Under the pieces are notes generated by a model. That model did not search any database. It was not told where the DNA came from and saw only the letters and a program-made list of their open reading frames with translations. Shown here one piece after another: positions 7,809 to 15,376 of a stretch of DNA of 64,000 nt. The translations under genes and the position numbers were made by a program. Position 1 is the first letter of the stretch, and the number at the start of each line of letters is the position of its first letter. Location: contig NZ_CP138214.1 in NCBI RefSeq assembly GCF_034043515.1, positions 1,364,001-1,428,000 on the forward strand, given 5' to 3'. Source of the DNA: Pseudomonas sp. MUP55 (GTDB lineage: Bacteria; Pseudomonadota; Gammaproteobacteria; Pseudomonadales; Pseudomonadaceae).

Positions 7809-8163
7809 CAAGCCAGCCAACAAGGCCTGGTGGAGGCGGCAAGGATGCTGCCAAGGAAGACAAGGAAGGCACGCAACATCGGCAAGGACGCCATCGAAGC
7901 GATGGCAGGGATGCCAGGCAACACCGGCAAGGATGCCGACGCTCTTTAGTGGTACCGCTTCAAAAACAGGCAGCGATGAACCGGCCTTAACGGTTCAGAG
8001 GGTTGGCAACTGACCCGGGTGTGCAGCGTAAAGCACCAGAAGCAGTTATCCGGCAGACAGGGATCGTGGTCGGAAAAACATTGAGGAAAGGACCGTACCG
8101 CGCCAGTAGCGCCGACAGTCCGAGGACATCATTACTGAAAAGCCCGGGCAACCGGGCTTTTTG
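7809..8163 (+). ncRNA. candidate tailocin leader RNA with clustered Rsm/Csr-type hairpins
   Basis: No convincing gene lies between the tailocin promoter and the holin (about 420 bp). The first 130 nt contain six exact CANGGANG motifs: 7840-7847, 7852-7859, 7861-7868, 7883-7890, 7906-7913 and 7928-7935. Four can be drawn as hexaloop hairpins: GGCGGC-AAGGAT-GCTGCC (7835-7852, six pairs), GGC-AAGGAC-GCC (7881-7892), TGGC-AGGGAT-GCCA (7903-7916) and CGGC-AAGGAT-GCCG (7925-7938). ANGGAN in a hexaloop is the known RsmA/RsmE target. A competing hairpin CCATCG-AAG-CGATGG (7891-7905) could disrupt two of them. More GGA motifs follow, and the RNA ends at the terminator 8141-8162. Reading it as an Rsm-binding leader or sponge is inference. 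A reading frame at 7761-7949 crosses the motifs but starts within the promoter and has no ribosome-binding site. Confidence 0.6.
8141..8162 (+). terminator. intrinsic terminator at the end of the tailocin leader
   Basis: AGCCCGG (8141-8147), a GCAA tetraloop and CCGGGCT (8152-8158), followed by a run of T to 8162 and preceded by GAAA. It lies between the tailocin promoter and the first structural gene, so read-through or antitermination must occur for the operon to be expressed from this promoter. Confidence 0.85.
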
Positions 8164-8232
8164 GAATGCCTACCTATCGAAGTATGTGCAATTGAAAAAA
8201 CGGACTATCAGTGCTCAGCCAGGAGGCGTGAC

Positions 8233-8571
8233 ATGACAAACGAACAACAAGCGTTAGCGGAAATGCCTATCTGGCTGGTGATCATATTGGCCTTGATCGG
8301 CGGGGTTTCCGGCGAAATGTGGCGCGCCGACAAGGAGGGCGCCCGCGGCTGGTCGCTGATTCGGCGCCTGGCACTGCGCTCCGGGGCGTGCATGGTGTGT
8401 GGGGTTTCGGCCCTGATGCTGTGCTACGCCGCCGGTATGTCGATCTGGACCGCCGGCGCCATTGGTTGCCTCACCGCCATGGCCGGTGCCGATGTGGCCA
8501 TCGGCCTTTATGAGCGCTGGGCGGCCAAGCGCATCGGGATCAACGAAGGTTCCCGTCAGGACCCGCAGTAA
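8233..8571 (+). CDS. tailocin holin
   Basis: 112-residue membrane protein with three hydrophobic segments: near residues 12-28 (IWLVIILALIGGVSG), 50-68 and 70-90. It ends in a charged, soluble tail (ERWAAKRIGINEGSRQDPQ). Size and topology fit the holins that open fluorescens tailocin clusters and permeabilise the inner membrane to release endolysin. ATG 8233 has AGGAGG six bases upstream. It is the first gene after the leader terminator. Confidence 0.82.
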   Translation: MTNEQQALAEMPIWLVIILALIGGVSGEMWRADKEGARGWSLIRRLALRSGACMVCGVSALMLCYAAGMSIWTAGAIGCLTAMAGADVAIGLYERWAAKRIGINEGSRQDPQ

Positions 8572-8590
8572 CTGCAAGGACGCTACTCAC

Positions 8591-9106
8591 ATGACCCTTA
8601 TCGAAAAGCCATCCCAACTCCCCCAAGCCATCGGCGTGGCGCTGCACGCGGCCTTCCCGGACCTCAGGATCGGCAGTCACCGGGATTTCCTCGGCGGCGA
8701 GGACAGCACCGGTGTGATGGTCACGGTTGAAGGCAACGGCCCGGGCATTCGTTCTCGCGAAGGGCGCAAGGCGCACGTGCTGTCTATTTCGCTCAAGGCC
8801 ATGGTTGCCCCCGGCGCGCTGCCGTTCGATGCCTGCGACCTGGCCAGCCAATTGATGGATCTGGTGCTGGATAACCGTTGGAACCTGCCGCAGTCCCAGT
8901 GCGATGTGCCAGCGAACATTGTCGCCGCGCCCTCCATGCGCACTGCAGCGGCAACGGACTACGACACGTGGACTGTGTCCTTCACCCAAACCCTCTACCT
9001 GGGACCTGCGTTGCTCAACGATCCTACAGGCCAACCGCTGTTCGCCTGCACCTGGGATGTCTTGAACATCGACGACCCCGACCAATACAAGCCACTGGCG
9101 GAGTAG
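8591..9106 (+). CDS. tailocin structural or assembly protein, function unknown
   Basis: 171 residues, no signal peptide or membrane segment. It begins MTLIEKPSQLPQAIGVALH and contains a DACDLASQLMDLVLDNRWNL helix-like stretch. I do not recognise a defined family. Its place between holin and spike corresponds to a small phage protein (Mu gp37-like) seen at this position in Mu/SfV-like tail clusters, which is only a positional comparison. The next gene starts three bases after the stop, so it is in the tail operon. A Shine-Dalgarno AAGGA lies ten bases upstream. Confidence 0.75.
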   Translation: MTLIEKPSQLPQAIGVALHAAFPDLRIGSHRDFLGGEDSTGVMVTVEGNGPGIRSREGRKAHVLSISLKAMVAPGALPFDACDLASQLMDLVLDNRWNLPQSQCDVPANIVAAPSMRTAAATDYDTWTVSFTQTLYLGPALLNDPTGQPLFACTWDVLNIDDPDQYKPLAE

Positions 9107-9109
9107 CCC

Positions 9110-9718
9110 ATGTTCGACGCGCTGTTACGCATGCAACTGGGGCCTATCGTCGAGCGCCTGGCGGAGATGGAAGCCCAGCTCGAAGACCTCTACCGGCGCG
9201 CTGAAAGCTTCTGCCGGATTGGTGTTTGCCAACAGGTCGATGCCGCCAGCAATACCTGCCGGGTCAGCCACGGTGAGTTGCTCACACCGGCCATCCGCTT
9301 TTTCAACCCCAGCGCCGGTGCGCAAACCGAAACCCGCATCCCTTCAGTGGGCGAACAATGCCTGCTGCTCAACTACGGTGGTGGGGAAGGGGGCTCGCAG
9401 TCCGTGGCTTTGTTCGGCCTCAACAGTAGTCTTTTTCCGCCAGTCTCCACGGTTCCCTCCTTGACCCGGCGGCGCCATCAAGACGGCACGCAAAGCGATT
9501 ACGACGACGCCAGTCACACCTTCAACTGGGCCAACGGGCCCACCACGTTCAGCGGCTCCCGCGAGCAGGTCGACCTCAAGGTCGGCGCCGCCAGCCTGAC
9601 CCTCAACCCGCAGGGCATCACCTTGCAGATCGGCGGCACCGCACTGCTGCTGGATGCCGGCGGTGCTCACTTCAGCGGCCCGGTAATAGACCACCAGGGT
9701 CGGGTCATCAGCCCGTGA
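9110..9718 (+). CDS. baseplate spike protein, P2 gpV-like
   Basis: 202 residues. An N-terminal coiled segment (about 1-35) leads into an OB-fold-like region (CRIGVCQQVDAASNTCRVSHGEL... PSVGEQCLLLNYGGGEGG, about 35-100). A repetitive beta region at the C-terminus (FNWANGPTTFSGSREQVDLKVGAASLTLNPQGITLQIGG) fits the triple-stranded beta-helix that pierces the outer membrane in contractile tails. It is followed in order by W, J and I homologues, as in P2 and R-type tailocins. Confidence 0.9.
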   Translation: MFDALLRMQLGPIVERLAEMEAQLEDLYRRAESFCRIGVCQQVDAASNTCRVSHGELLTPAIRFFNPSAGAQTETRIPSVGEQCLLLNYGGGEGGSQSVALFGLNSSLFPPVSTVPSLTRRRHQDGTQSDYDDASHTFNWANGPTTFSGSREQVDLKVGAASLTLNPQGITLQIGGTALLLDAGGAHFSGPVIDHQGRVISP

Positions 9719-9730
9719 CAAGGACATCCC

Positions 9731-10063
9731 ATGATCGGCATTGATCGCAACACGGGGGCAGCGGTCGATGACTGGCTGCAATTCGTGCAGCGCGCCACCC
9801 GAGCGCTGACCACACCCATCGGTACGCGGCAGAAGCGCCCGCTGTATGGCTCGCTGATCCCGCAGCTGCTCGGGCAAAACCTTGGCGATGACCTGCTGCT
9901 GCTCGCCCAGAGCCATGCCGCCCAGGCGTTCTATAACGCGCAGAACGGCATCGGCGACTTTCAGCCCCAGGTCATCGTCGCCACCCGTCAGGGTGCCGGG
10001 CTGCTGCTGCGTTTTGCCGGCACCTGGAAAAACCGCCAACAATCCTTCGAGGTCGTGACATGA
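9731..10063 (+). CDS. baseplate wedge protein, P2 gpW / T4 gp25-like
   Basis: 110 residues beginning MIGIDRNTGAAVDDWLQFVQRATRALTTPIGTR. It contains the gp25 family pattern in which a short strand is followed by RPLYGS and a helix-rich stretch. It forms part of the inner baseplate wedge next to the sheath. It overlaps gpJ by four bases (ATGA), which indicates coupled translation. The length is normal for the family. Confidence 0.88.
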   Translation: MIGIDRNTGAAVDDWLQFVQRATRALTTPIGTRQKRPLYGSLIPQLLGQNLGDDLLLLAQSHAAQAFYNAQNGIGDFQPQVIVATRQGAGLLLRFAGTWKNRQQSFEVVT

Positions 10064-11055
10064 GCATGCTGATCCCTGGCCAGAACCAACTGGCCGAGCC
10101 GGCGATTATCGCGGTCGATGAGTTCGAGCCGCTGCTCGCCGAATTCAAGGCATTCGTGGTCGACTACGTCGCCACCCGTGCCCCGCAAAGCGCTGCAAAA
10201 CTCAAAGTCAGCCTCGACAACGAAAGTGAACTGCTGACGTTGGCGCTTGAGGCGTTTTGCGTGCGCCTGCAAACCCACGAGCGCAAATACAATGCGCGTA
10301 TCAAGCAGATGCTGGCGTGGTGGGCTACCGGCAGCAACCTGGACGCACGCCTGGCTGACATGGGCCTGGAACGCCAAGTGCTCGACCCCGGCGACCCGGC
10401 GGCTTTCCCGCCCGTGCCGCCGACGCTGGAAAGCGACGACGACGCCCGCTTGCGTTACTACCTGGCACCCCACGCTCCAGCAGCGGGCTCGCGAATGCAG
10501 TATCGCCGCGAAGTGTTCACCCTCGGCGAGCGACCCACCGTAAAGGTTCAGAGCGCATCGCCGGGCGTGGTGACCGTCAACTATACCTTCGACCCGGACG
10601 GCTATGCGGCGCAGGTCAAGGACGGCAACGGCCGCCGCACCGCGCCCGGCGAGGTGATGGTGACGGTGCTGTCTCGTGAGGGCGACGGTACCCCATCTGC
10701 GGATTTGCTTGACGGTGTACGCCGACATTTCGCACGGCCCGATGTACGGCCGGAAACCGATCTGGTCACGGTCCAGGGCGCACAGATTCAGCCCTACAAG
10801 ATCCGCGTCATCGCCAAGATCAACGCCGGGCCGGACTCGGGCCTGACCCAGGTGGCGGCGCAGCAGCTGCTGCAAAACTACGCTGATTCCTGTCATCGCC
10901 TGGAAGGGCGCGTCGACCCCAGTTGGATCGACTACGCCATCCACAGTGCAGGGGCGGCGCAGCTGCAAATCCTTGAACCACTGGCGCCGATCGTCAGCAA
11001 TGCGTTCCAGGCCCCGTATTGCACGGGCGTCGAGGTGGAGGTGCGTACGCTATGA
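10060..11055 (+). CDS. baseplate assembly protein J
   Basis: 331 residues, the usual length for P2 gpJ (T4 gp6-like), which forms the baseplate wedge. The N-terminal region has the helical LLAEFKAFVVDYVATRAPQSAAKLKVSLDNESELLTLALEAF stretch broken by charged residues. The central PRYRREV-type segment appears as MQYRREVFTLGERPTVKVQSASPG, and the C-terminus has the IRVIAKINAGPDSG repeat. It overlaps W upstream and I downstream by four bases each. Confidence 0.92.
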   Translation: MSMLIPGQNQLAEPAIIAVDEFEPLLAEFKAFVVDYVATRAPQSAAKLKVSLDNESELLTLALEAFCVRLQTHERKYNARIKQMLAWWATGSNLDARLADMGLERQVLDPGDPAAFPPVPPTLESDDDARLRYYLAPHAPAAGSRMQYRREVFTLGERPTVKVQSASPGVVTVNYTFDPDGYAAQVKDGNGRRTAPGEVMVTVLSREGDGTPSADLLDGVRRHFARPDVRPETDLVTVQGAQIQPYKIRVIAKINAGPDSGLTQVAAQQLLQNYADSCHRLEGRVDPSWIDYAIHSAGAAQLQILEPLAPIVSNAFQAPYCTGVEVEVRTL

Positions 11056-11780
11056 GTGAATCTGACGCGAGTTTGTTGCCAGCCAACAGTTCACCGTTGG
11101 AAAAGGCTTTGGACCTGGGCTTCGGCAACTTGCTTGAGCGAGTCACGCCGCCGTTTCCAGCGTTGATGAACCCACTGCAAACGCCCAGCGAGTTTCTGCC
11201 TTACCTGGCCGCCGATCGGGGTGTCAGCGAATGGGATGCCGACGCCAGCGAATCGGAAAAGCGCCTGACTGTGGCCTTGTCCTGGCAGATCCAGCGTCAG
11301 GCCGGCACACCCAAGGCCTTGAGCTATGCCGTGGAATCACTGGGCTTCACTCCCAATATCAGCGCCTGGTATCAGCAGCGGCCAATCGGTACACCTTATA
11401 CCTTTGACGTGCAGGCGATCATTGGGCGCAGTTGGTCCGGTGGCGACCACAACCGGCTGATCCGGCGCATCAACGCGGCCAAGAGCGAGCGGGACCAGGC
11501 CACGATCACCATCGTGCATGAAACCACCCAGGGCCTGCGACTGGCCGGCGCGGCCGATCCTGGGTTGAGCATCGGCGAAGACAGCCCTCCCGGCGCCTTG
11601 CCCGAAGTGAAGTTAAACGGTGCGTTCTCCCTCAACAGCGCCGCTCATACCCCTCTGAGCGATGGCGAGCTGCTGCTTGAAGGCGTGCTGCCGGAACTCG
11701 GGCTTGGCGCCCGGCTAAACAGTACCGGGGTTGCCCGGCACTACACCATTAACGACTACGACCTCAGGGCGCAGCCATGA
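11052..11780 (+). CDS. tail/baseplate protein I
   Basis: 242 residues, P2 gpI-like (T4 gp7-like wedge component that also anchors the fibre). It contains the family segment ALMNPLQTPSEFLPYLAADRGVSEWD and the LTVALSWQIQRQAGTPKALSYAVESLGF stretch (broken here for length: LTVALSWQIQRQ, AGTPKALSYAVESLGF). It starts at ATG 11052 inside the gpJ stop and ends overlapping the fibre gene, so the operon continues without a gap. Confidence 0.92.
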   Translation: MSESDASLLPANSSPLEKALDLGFGNLLERVTPPFPALMNPLQTPSEFLPYLAADRGVSEWDADASESEKRLTVALSWQIQRQAGTPKALSYAVESLGFTPNISAWYQQRPIGTPYTFDVQAIIGRSWSGGDHNRLIRRINAAKSERDQATITIVHETTQGLRLAGAADPGLSIGEDSPPGALPEVKLNGAFSLNSAAHTPLSDGELLLEGVLPELGLGARLNSTGVARHYTINDYDLRAQP

Positions 11781-12325
11781 CAGATGACATCACGCGCCTG
11801 GTGCGCTTCACCTCCAAAGGTTTGGATGAAGTGCTGCAGGCAAAGAATCAGGGCCTCAAAGGCGAAATTACCCACATCGGCGCCGGTACCGGCCGCTACA
11901 ACCCCGACGGCACGGAAGAGGCCTTGCGCGATGAGCGCCAACGGGTCGCCATTGTGGATTACGAAGACCTGGGCGAACGCCAACTCCGCATGGCCGCGCT
12001 GTTTGATGGCGACGATGAGTACGAGATTGGCGAGTTCGGCTTTTACCTCGCCAGCGGGACCTTGCTGGCGGTGTATTCCGTAGCAGGGAAGTTGCTGACG
12101 TATAAAGCGGCGGCGGCTCGGGTACTGCAGAAGTTTACGCTGGATATTTCGCCGTTGCCGGTGGATAGCGTGACGGTAGTAGTTGGATCCGAGAATCTCA
12201 ATATTCTGCTTACAGAGGAGTTGGCTTCTCTTTCGGCTGCCAGCATCGACTCGATGTCTAGAGGCATCGCAATGCTCTTTCGAGTCATGGCGCTAGAGGA
12301 GAAAAAGCCCGCTATCGAATTTTAA
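11777..12325 (+). CDS. tail fibre attachment protein (short, N-terminal type)
   Basis: 182 residues. The first ~135 match the N-terminal domain found on P2-like tail fibres: MTDDITRLVRFTSKGLDEVL, then GAGTGRYNPDGTEEAL, then YEIGEFGFYLASGTLLAVYS. This domain fixes the fibre to the baseplate. A full fibre would continue for several hundred residues, but here the protein stops after a short tail. From about 12190 onward the DNA is visibly richer in A and T than the preceding genes. The distal receptor-binding part is probably carried by the next gene, giving a two-component fibre. Truncation of an ancestral longer gene is the alternative. Confidence 0.85.
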   Translation: MTDDITRLVRFTSKGLDEVLQAKNQGLKGEITHIGAGTGRYNPDGTEEALRDERQRVAIVDYEDLGERQLRMAALFDGDDEYEIGEFGFYLASGTLLAVYSVAGKLLTYKAAAARVLQKFTLDISPLPVDSVTVVVGSENLNILLTEELASLSAASIDSMSRGIAMLFRVMALEEKKPAIEF

Positions 12326-12391
12326 TTTTTCTAGGCTTGACCGATTTATAGACAGTCGATTAACCATTAACGCATACAAGGAGTTAAACCA

Positions 12392-13144
12392 TTGAGTACT
12401 GAACAGCAACTGACGGCCGTGGTCAACGCAGCGAATGCGTTGACTAATGTTGTGACAGGGAAGATTGACGAAATTGATAGGGTGCTATCGGAAGCTAATG
12501 CGAAATATGACGAACAATTGTCCAGTTTGAACAGCCGCCTACCTCGCCTGGCGGTTACTAAAAACTTCCATATGCAGCCAGACTCCACCGAAAAACTGAT
12601 TGATGGCTGGTATGTGCATACGGAAGTTACTGCCACTAAAGTTCGGACTATTACACAGCAGGCTCAATCAGCCGGGCGCCCGGATGCAGACGTTGAATTT
12701 ATGCGCCAAGTGCAAGCCGATGTGCGTGAGCAATTTCCCGATTTTGATATTAAATCTGCAGGCTATTGGCGAAACACAGTCAACGTCTGGCAAATGAAAT
12801 GGTCCGCAAACGATTCACTGACGTGGTTGGCATTCCCTGCTTCAATTGATGCGGGGCGTTTGAGCGGGACTACACCAGTGCCGTTAAATAATTGCATGAC
12901 GATGGGCGCTTTTGTTCGAGTGAACGAGGGTAGCATTGAAGGCGCTTGGGCTAACGGTAATAAAAAGGGCAAATGGCGCTGGTGTTCCACGCTGTTCTTG
13001 CCAGACAACGTCTTTGCTAATTACATGCACGTTCACCCTACCCGCAGTTCTGTAACGGGGTCGGTTGACGTAATGCTTGCTGGCGCCTGTACAGGTGTTA
13101 TTACGACGCCCAACGACTGGGGAACCTTGTTGGGCCTAGGCTAA
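12392..13144 (+). CDS. receptor-binding tail fibre/tip protein
   Basis: 250 residues from a TTG start at 12392, supported by AAGGAG eight bases upstream. A helical N-terminal part (TEQQLTAVVNAANALTNVVT, then KIDEIDRVLSEANAKYDEQL) looks like a coiled-coil stalk. The C-terminal part has no family I recognise and is rich in aromatic residues (YWRNTVNVWQMKW, KGKWRWCSTLFLP), as expected for a binding tip. Base composition is AT-richer than the baseplate genes. Position after the fibre attachment gene and before a chaperone gene makes it the probable killing-spectrum determinant. Confidence 0.78.
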   Translation: MSTEQQLTAVVNAANALTNVVTGKIDEIDRVLSEANAKYDEQLSSLNSRLPRLAVTKNFHMQPDSTEKLIDGWYVHTEVTATKVRTITQQAQSAGRPDADVEFMRQVQADVREQFPDFDIKSAGYWRNTVNVWQMKWSANDSLTWLAFPASIDAGRLSGTTPVPLNNCMTMGAFVRVNEGSIEGAWANGNKKGKWRWCSTLFLPDNVFANYMHVHPTRSSVTGSVDVMLAGACTGVITTPNDWGTLLGLG

Positions 13145-13155
13145 GGAGAATATTG

Positions 13156-13392
13156 ATGAAACCAGAATTTGTAATGCCTGATATTCACCCATTGATTAAA
13201 TGGAAACTGATCCGTACTTCGCGTGATGCGGACCTGGCTGCTAGTGATTACGCGGCTATGCCTGACTACCCTATGGCGGAAAAGGATCGCCCGGTATTCA
13301 TGGCTTACCGGCAAGGGTTGCGTGATATTCCAGACCAAGGGGCCGATCCTGATGCAGTTGTATGGCCCCCTAAACCTGAATTCTTGAAGTAA
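13156..13392 (+). CDS. small tail fibre assembly chaperone
   Basis: 78 residues from ATG 13156, with AAGGAG seven bases upstream. The C-terminal segment MAYRQGLRDIPDQGADPDAVVWPPKP is the hallmark of small phage tail-fibre assembly chaperones, which help trimerise the fibre. It is the last gene before a terminator and closes the fibre module. It shares the lower-GC composition of the preceding fibre gene, so the two are likely exchanged together. Confidence 0.82.
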   Translation: MKPEFVMPDIHPLIKWKLIRTSRDADLAASDYAAMPDYPMAEKDRPVFMAYRQGLRDIPDQGADPDAVVWPPKPEFLK

Positions 13393-13395
13393 TCC

Positions 13396-13416
13396 ACCGC
13401 GAAAGCGGTTTTTTTT
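13396..13416 (+). terminator. terminator after the fibre module
   Basis: ACCGC-GAAA-GCGGT followed by eight T. A second hairpin (CAAAGCCCCT...AGGGGCTTTG, about 13425-13449) follows. Together they divide the baseplate/fibre half from the sheath/tube half. Confidence 0.78.
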
Positions 13417-13476
13417 CGCCTCCCCAAAGCCCCTCCCGCAGGGGCTTTGGCGTTTCTCACCCGGAGAATCCTACCC

Positions 13477-13650
13477 ATGCCCACCCGCCAAACCTACACC
13501 GTCCTTATCCCTTTCCCCATCGGTAACGGCCATTGGTCTACCGCTGGCGAGGAGCTGGAACTGCTCGACGTCGAAGCATCCGCCCTGCGCACCGCCGGCC
13601 GTCTGGAACTGACCAGCGTCCTCAACTCCACCCCCAAGAAGGCTGACTAA
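13477..13650 (+). CDS. small conserved tail protein preceding the sheath gene
   Basis: 57 residues (MPTRQTYTVLIPFPIGNGHW...), acidic in the middle and basic at the end. Position and size match the small DUF2635/Mu gp38-type protein that precedes the sheath gene in Mu-like tails. I assign this by position and general look only. ATG 13477 has GGAG about ten bases upstream. The sheath gene starts two bases after its stop. Confidence 0.7.
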   Translation: MPTRQTYTVLIPFPIGNGHWSTAGEELELLDVEASALRTAGRLELTSVLNSTPKKAD

Positions 13651-13652
13651 TC

Positions 13653-14819
13653 ATGGCTGAGGTTTTGAACTTCGAGCACAACGGCATCACTGTGAATGCC
13701 ACCGAATCTCCCGAGGCCATGGGTGGCCTGGGCGATAACGTCATTGGCCTGGTGGGTACCGCCCCCAACGCCCATGCCTCGATCCCCAAAAACGCCCCGT
13801 TCCGCATCAACAGCTTCACCACTCAGGCGTTGCTGGACCCTACCGGTACCGAGTCGGGCACGCTGTTCCAGGCGGTGTACCAGATCCTCAAGGTGGTGAA
13901 GGTGCCGGTGTATGTGGTCATCGTCGAAGAAGGCGCCACCCCGGCTGATACGATCAACAACGTAATCGGCGGCAACGACCCCGTCACGGGTCGCAAACTC
14001 GGCCTGGCAGCCCTGAGCAGCGTGCCTGAAGACCTGACCATCATCGGCGCCCCAGGCTTCACCGGCCCCAAGGCCGTGGCCGGCGAGTTCGCCTCTTTCG
14101 GCAAGCGCATCAAGGCCCGTGTGGTGCTGGATGGCAAGGACGCTTCGGTCGCCGATCAGGTGACGTACAGCGGCGAACTGGGCGGTGCCGACCTCGGCTT
14201 CGACCGTTGCCTGCTGGTGCACAACATGCCGTCGGTGTATTCCAAGGCCGCGAAAAAGAACGTGTTCCTGTCGCCGTCCTCGTTGGCCATCGCCGCGCTT
14301 GCCAAGGTCAAGCAATGGGAAAGCCCAGGTAATCAGGTGACCTTCGCCGAAGACGTTTCCCGCGTCGTCGAGTACAACATCCTCGACACCTCTACCGAAG
14401 GCGACCTGCTCAACCGTTACGGCGTGAGTTACTACGCCCGCACGGTGCTTGGCGGTTTCTCACTGCTGGGCAACCGCTCCATCACCGGCAAATTCCTCAG
14501 CTACGTCGGCCTGGAAGACGCCATCAGCCGCAAGCTGGTCAAGGCCGGCCAGAAGGCCATGGCCAAGAACCTCACCAAGTCCTTCATGGACCAGGAGGTC
14601 AAGCGCATCAACGACTGGCTGCAAACCCTGGTCGCCGACGAAACCATCCCTGGCGGCAGCGTGTACCTGCACCCGGAGTTGAACAGCGTCGAGAAGTACA
14701 AGAACGGCACCTGGTTCATCGTCATCGACTACGGCCGCTACGCGCCGAACGAACACATGGTTTATCAACTCAACGCCCGCGATGAAATCATCGAGCAGTT
14801 CCTGGAGGACGTTCTCTAA
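13653..14819 (+). CDS. contractile tail sheath protein, P2 gpFI-like
   Basis: 388 residues, normal for short-tailed P2/tailocin sheaths. Recognisable features are the early NVIGLVGTAPNA segment, the central DLTIIGAPGFTG strand, a SPSSLAIAALAKVKQWESPGN region, and the C-terminal VYLHPELNSVEKYKNGTWF and FIVIDYGRYAPNEHM region that intertwines subunits. The sheath contracts to drive the tube through the target envelope. Its stop overlaps the tube start by one base (TAATG). Confidence 0.96.
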   Translation: MAEVLNFEHNGITVNATESPEAMGGLGDNVIGLVGTAPNAHASIPKNAPFRINSFTTQALLDPTGTESGTLFQAVYQILKVVKVPVYVVIVEEGATPADTINNVIGGNDPVTGRKLGLAALSSVPEDLTIIGAPGFTGPKAVAGEFASFGKRIKARVVLDGKDASVADQVTYSGELGGADLGFDRCLLVHNMPSVYSKAAKKNVFLSPSSLAIAALAKVKQWESPGNQVTFAEDVSRVVEYNILDTSTEGDLLNRYGVSYYARTVLGGFSLLGNRSITGKFLSYVGLEDAISRKLVKAGQKAMAKNLTKSFMDQEVKRINDWLQTLVADETIPGGSVYLHPELNSVEKYKNGTWFIVIDYGRYAPNEHMVYQLNARDEIIEQFLEDVL

Positions 14820-15325
14820 TGTTTACCAACCGAGTCAGACAGGCCATTGCGGCCACCCTTCAAGGCCTGCCGTTGTCGGCCACGGTCGATTCCTTTACGC
14901 CGCCGAAAATCGAGTTCGAAATGGACCAGATGACCGGCGGGCGCTTCATCGCCGAAGAGGTGGCCAAAAGCGCCAAGGCGCTGGGCGCAACCCTGGTGCT
15001 GCAAGGGGTCGGCGCGCAAGTGCTGCTGGCGCTTGGCGTCACGCAGGGGGATGACATCCTGTTGAACGTGCGAGAAGCCGGTCAGGACCAGGACGGCAAG
15101 ACCTACTTCACCTACCACACCGTAGGCGGCAAGTTGAAGTCACTGACCGAGACTGCGCTGACGATGAATGCCAAGCCCGTCACCACCCTGGAACTGTCCT
15201 GCCGCACCTATAACCGCCTGGAAAACGGTATTCCGGTGATCGATATCGACGTGCGCACCCAGAAGTTCGTGCTCAACGGTGTCGACATTCTCGGCGACGC
15301 CCGCCGCGCCGTGCTGATGCCGTAA
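14819..15325 (+). CDS. tail tube protein, P2 gpFII-like
   Basis: 168 residues, the standard length for P2 FII-type tube proteins. It contains the VDSFTPPKIEFEMDQMTGGRF segment in two parts (VDSFTPPKIEFEM, DQMTGGRF) and the C-terminal GIPVIDIDVRTQKFVLNGVD strand typical of the family. It builds the rigid inner tube. A GC-rich hairpin (GGGGGCG...CGCCCCC, about 15331-15353) follows its stop and may damp transcription between this abundant protein and the chaperone. Confidence 0.94.
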   Translation: MFTNRVRQAIAATLQGLPLSATVDSFTPPKIEFEMDQMTGGRFIAEEVAKSAKALGATLVLQGVGAQVLLALGVTQGDDILLNVREAGQDQDGKTYFTYHTVGGKLKSLTETALTMNAKPVTTLELSCRTYNRLENGIPVIDIDVRTQKFVLNGVDILGDARRAVLMP

Positions 15326-15376
15326 ACCCCCGGGGGCGGGTCAGCTCGCCCCCATACCTGATCAAGGAATTGCCCC

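Noticed and set aside
7761..7949. 62-codon frame across the tailocin leader (also 7784-7990 and 7621-8013)
   Set aside because: The first begins inside the -35/operator region before the inferred transcription start. None has a ribosome-binding site, and the peptides look like by-products of the repeated GGCAAGGA units.
12325..12391. Internal promoter (TTGACC) before the fibre tip gene
   Set aside because: The -35 looks fair, but no acceptable -10 lies at the right distance.
15331..15353. Terminator between tube and chaperone genes
   Set aside because: Strong GC hairpin, but there is no T-run; at most it attenuates.
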